Both the position numbers and the translations under genes were made by a program. From Boswellia sacra (taxonomy: Eukaryota; Streptophyta; Magnoliopsida; Sapindales; Burseraceae), in assembly GCA_013180625.2 (NCBI GenBank), contig SNVD02011020.1, positions 1-64,000 on the forward strand: DNA of 64,000 bases, given 5' to 3'. The notes beneath the pieces are model-generated. The model was not told the origin of the DNA. It made no database searches and was given only the letters and a program-made list of their open reading frames with translations. Below are positions 61,201 through 64,000 of the stretch, piece after piece. Positions within the stretch are counted from its first letter, which is position 1, and the number at the start of each line of letters is the position of its first letter.

Positions 61201-64000
61201 TTTTAGAACCAGTCATTTCTACCATTTTGTCCTCATACATCTACATCTAAATTCTTCCGACTGCACGTCTCCATTCTAAAATATAATGCAATGGAGCTTT
61301 GACAAGAATGAGAGATAAAAAGTGTCTAATTAATTACGTAATGTAAGTTTGGGTTTTACTTTTATTCCTTGGTTAGTGCCTTCAAAAATGTCGGGATAGG
61401 AGAAAATGGATAAAGTTTAACTTGTAACCTTAATTGAAGTATGGGCCCACAGAAATGAATGGAGTTAAAAATAATAAAATTCTAGTCAAGTCACTGACTT
61501 ATTTACACCATACTTGTCTACTTATTTGCAATGTTATATTTCTACTAAACTCGTGTTCTTTAGTTATTGCAATATCAAACTTTTTTTTACAACCTGCTGA
61601 AGGTTTTTCTTCAAAAATTAATGGAGAAAGAAAATCAAATATCTGTTAGGAAGATTAAACATGATGAGTTTTTTTTTTTATTTATTTATTAGAAGCTTCT
61701 ATTATGTGTATGATATGTTGAATATGCCAGAATTACTGATGCAAAGTTTACAATAACCAAAATTTTTAAGTCAAAGGATGATAAAGGAGGGAAAGAGTTT
61801 GATCTGGAAATTAAGATTAGAAAATAACAGTCATAGCCACATTACTAGATTGTGATTATGGAACTGCATTATGTTAAGCATAAGGAAACCAAAGGAATGA
61901 TAGATAACAGCTGTTTTTTTCTGTGTGAAACATCTATCTGTTGACAATGTGCTAAGGAAGTTTTGGAAGAGCAACCTATTTCCTGATTTTATGTGGCCAG
62001 ACTCAGTAGCTGCTTTGTTGACGTTTATTACCATGTAATCTTAGTCTTAAGAATATGTTTTCTGTGGTGACTTCATTTGGTTATGGTGAATAGACGTGCA
62101 TGCACACATAAATGAAATCATAGAAGCAACTGAGTTTCACATCATTAGTTAGGAGTTAAATATAGACAGATACCTGAGTAATCTGTGCCTTAAGTTCCCG
62201 AAGCCTTATTTGTCTTTCACCTCAATCCGTACAGTCATGGTTGTGTACTTTCTATGTAAGTTATACTTAGCCAACTATTGTCTTTTATTTTTTCTTTTAA
62301 TCTTTTGTCTTTGGCTGTATTGTAGTGCATAAAATTTATTGTGAATATATTGAATATTGAATTCAAAATATTCATAGACCATCTTGTGCATTGATCATGA
62401 AACTTAAGTTCCCTTTAGCTATCAGATATTTGAAATTAATTATTAATTTCTTGAATGTTGGTATAAATTAATGACTCAGAGATAACCTAAGGATCTTATG
62501 TAAGAACAATTAAGAAAGGGCACAAGTAGAAAAGAAAAAACAGCTCCGTCGAATATGCCATTAAAGATATGTATGTCGTTCAACAATAAGTATATGTTCA
62601 TAGTGAAAAACTTGGTATTGAAATATCTGAATCTAAATCCCATTTTTAACATAAAACTTTTCTTGTGTCAATTCTTGTACTGTTGCTAATTGTCATGAAA
62701 ACATAAATGATGAAGCCACTGGGTATTTATTCAACATATAATCATTGAATCAAGTTAAGTAGTGATAAATCAATAGGTCTGAGTTTTTAATTAATTGAGG
62801 AAGAATGTTGTGACATTTACTGAGCGACCAGAAAGTTCATTTACAAGTTCTTTCTTACTGAATAGGAGATGTTTCATGGTGGATTGCTCAAGGATGTTTT
62901 CGAAGTTCTAAGCCTATTTTTTCTATCTTATAGCTTGAAATTTGTTTTACCCAATGGCCTTCCTTGTCACCGGCAATGGTAACTTGATGGCCAAAACTTA
63001 TTTAGGAGCTTTAAAGCTGCTCGCTTGATATTTTCACACAAGCCATAGAACAATTGCGCAACCTAGTATTTTGCTCAATTTTACTGATTGTGCTGATAAG
63101 GGATGTGAAGGACATAGCATACGTCGGCACATATTTTACTGAAAACTAGGTTACTGCTTTTAAATAGCCTGACTTGATCTGTTGAACGGTACATTGAATG
63201 CTGTTATAAACGTTAACTAGACCTTTTCTCTTGCAACCCAAAATGTTAAAATCAAGATTTTCGCATGCTTACATCTAAGCAAATAAATATGAATAATTTA
63301 TTTTTGACTTTGTGTTCAATATAAATCCGTTCTTTTCTAATGGTCTTTTGTTCTTCTTCTTAAGATTTAAATGTCTTTCTCCTTAAGTACATAGGATTTA
63401 TGTGTAGTTCTGTAACTCACCAGCTCTGTGTAAAATATGAAGTTATTTTGCATGTACCTAGGCACCATGCTCCAGTGAACTGCGTTATATTAACAGTTGA
63501 ATTTAGCATTAGTGGTATGTGTCTGATTTTAAGCAACATTTTATGAGATGGTATTACAGCTTTATTGTCTATTGCAGGAGAATACTAATAAGCACAAACT
63601 GCAAAGTCCAGTCAAATATACCAGCAAATTGAATGATTCAGTACGTAACAAGAGAAGTGCAAGGGACATCGTGGATTCTGTTGCTAACCATGAAAAGAAA
63701 GATCTGAAATGTGTATCTATCCAAAAGAAGCAAAAAATTGTTCAAACATCCAAATTGATTACAAAACATCAGGAGGAAGTAATTCCTGTTCGTGGTATTC
63801 TGAAGACTCATAAAAATGATGTTCCTGGACAGAATGCTGCAGTTGGCAGCCTTCAGGGTTGTAGTCATGTGGATCCATGTAGCATTCAACATTCAGACAA
63901 GCATGTTAGATTCTCAGGTAAGGATGACATACTTGGTCCAAGCAAGGGAAGTGTCTTTTCTTATGAGAAAAATAATTGCAATTTATATTCAGATACCATT
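58249..64000 (+). CDS. UBZ4-like zinc-finger nuclear protein, 5' part (runs off the window)
   Basis: Exons are 58,249-58,280, 58,397-59,081 and 63,578 to beyond 64,000, with GT-AG junctions and agreeing phases. The start MAVVFEGFSIREYAAKMRSV spans the first junction, so the in-frame ATG at 58,413 is internal. After a conserved KCWPFSGGD and KFRWWSHELD region come an acidic stretch and a UBZ4-like finger, Cys112-Cys115 ... His129-Cys133 (CPVCRVF, NAHIDSCL). UBZ4 fingers bind ubiquitin in DNA-repair proteins. A lysine-rich stretch near the end of exon 2 (EKKKKKKKMKIVKKLMKKSK) would serve as a nuclear signal. Exon 3 holds HVRFSGKDDILG and is open to the window edge. The second intron is 4.5 kb and unusually long for this window. 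Specific function is unknown to me. Confidence 0.85.
59082..63577 (+). other. Long intron 2 of the zinc-finger gene
   Basis: 4496 bases from GTATGTGA to ATTGCAG. It is AT-rich with no open frame above chance and no clear transposon ends. The exon on each side reads through in frame (phase 0). Confidence 0.75.

Overview
The window is plant nuclear DNA, most likely from a core eudicot. It is AT-rich, its genes have many short GT-AG introns, and it carries plant-only families: a Kaonashi-type Mutator-like element (MULE), an ILK-type ankyrin kinase and a plastid-type YggT protein. No species can be named from the sequence alone.

Positions 1 to about 12,633 are one nested transposon. The outer element is a MULE with terminal inverted repeats (TIRs) of roughly 0.8-1 kb; the window opens inside its left TIR. 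It carries a mudrA-like transposase gene (921-3718), broken by an apparent 1-bp deletion, and an intact nine-exon gene (5106-8935) for a DUF1985/Ulp1-type cysteine protease. CpG-rich TCGAG arrays lie in both TIRs, between the two genes and just upstream of the protease gene. A second TIR element (about 9134-11815) sits in the right part and contains two pieces of a spliced-looking ribosomal protein eS6 copy. Those pieces are separated by a 1.7-kb LTR-like insertion.

The host genes are sparse. A two-exon dCTP pyrophosphatase (MazG-like) gene lies at 14168-15141 (+). A single-exon plastid-type YggT/YLMG gene lies at 21285-21956 (+). An eight-exon HMCES/SRAP-family gene lies at 25020-29451 (-) and ends in a PCNA-interacting motif. 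A twelve-exon ILK-family ankyrin/Raf-like kinase gene lies at 32400-42279 (+) and has an in-frame TAA at codon 184. The 5' part of a nuclear UBZ4-like zinc-finger gene runs from 58249 off the right edge (+).

Between the genes lie AT-rich spacers with small non-autonomous transposons (the best has a 9-bp target-site duplication at 46,577-46,979), LTR remnants and microsatellites. The 16 kb from 42,280 to 58,248 holds no gene I can support. Two of the host genes, HMCES (abasic-site DNA-protein crosslinking) and dCTP pyrophosphatase (nucleotide-pool cleaning), both act in genome maintenance, but nothing suggests they are co-regulated. The host genes appear independently transcribed.
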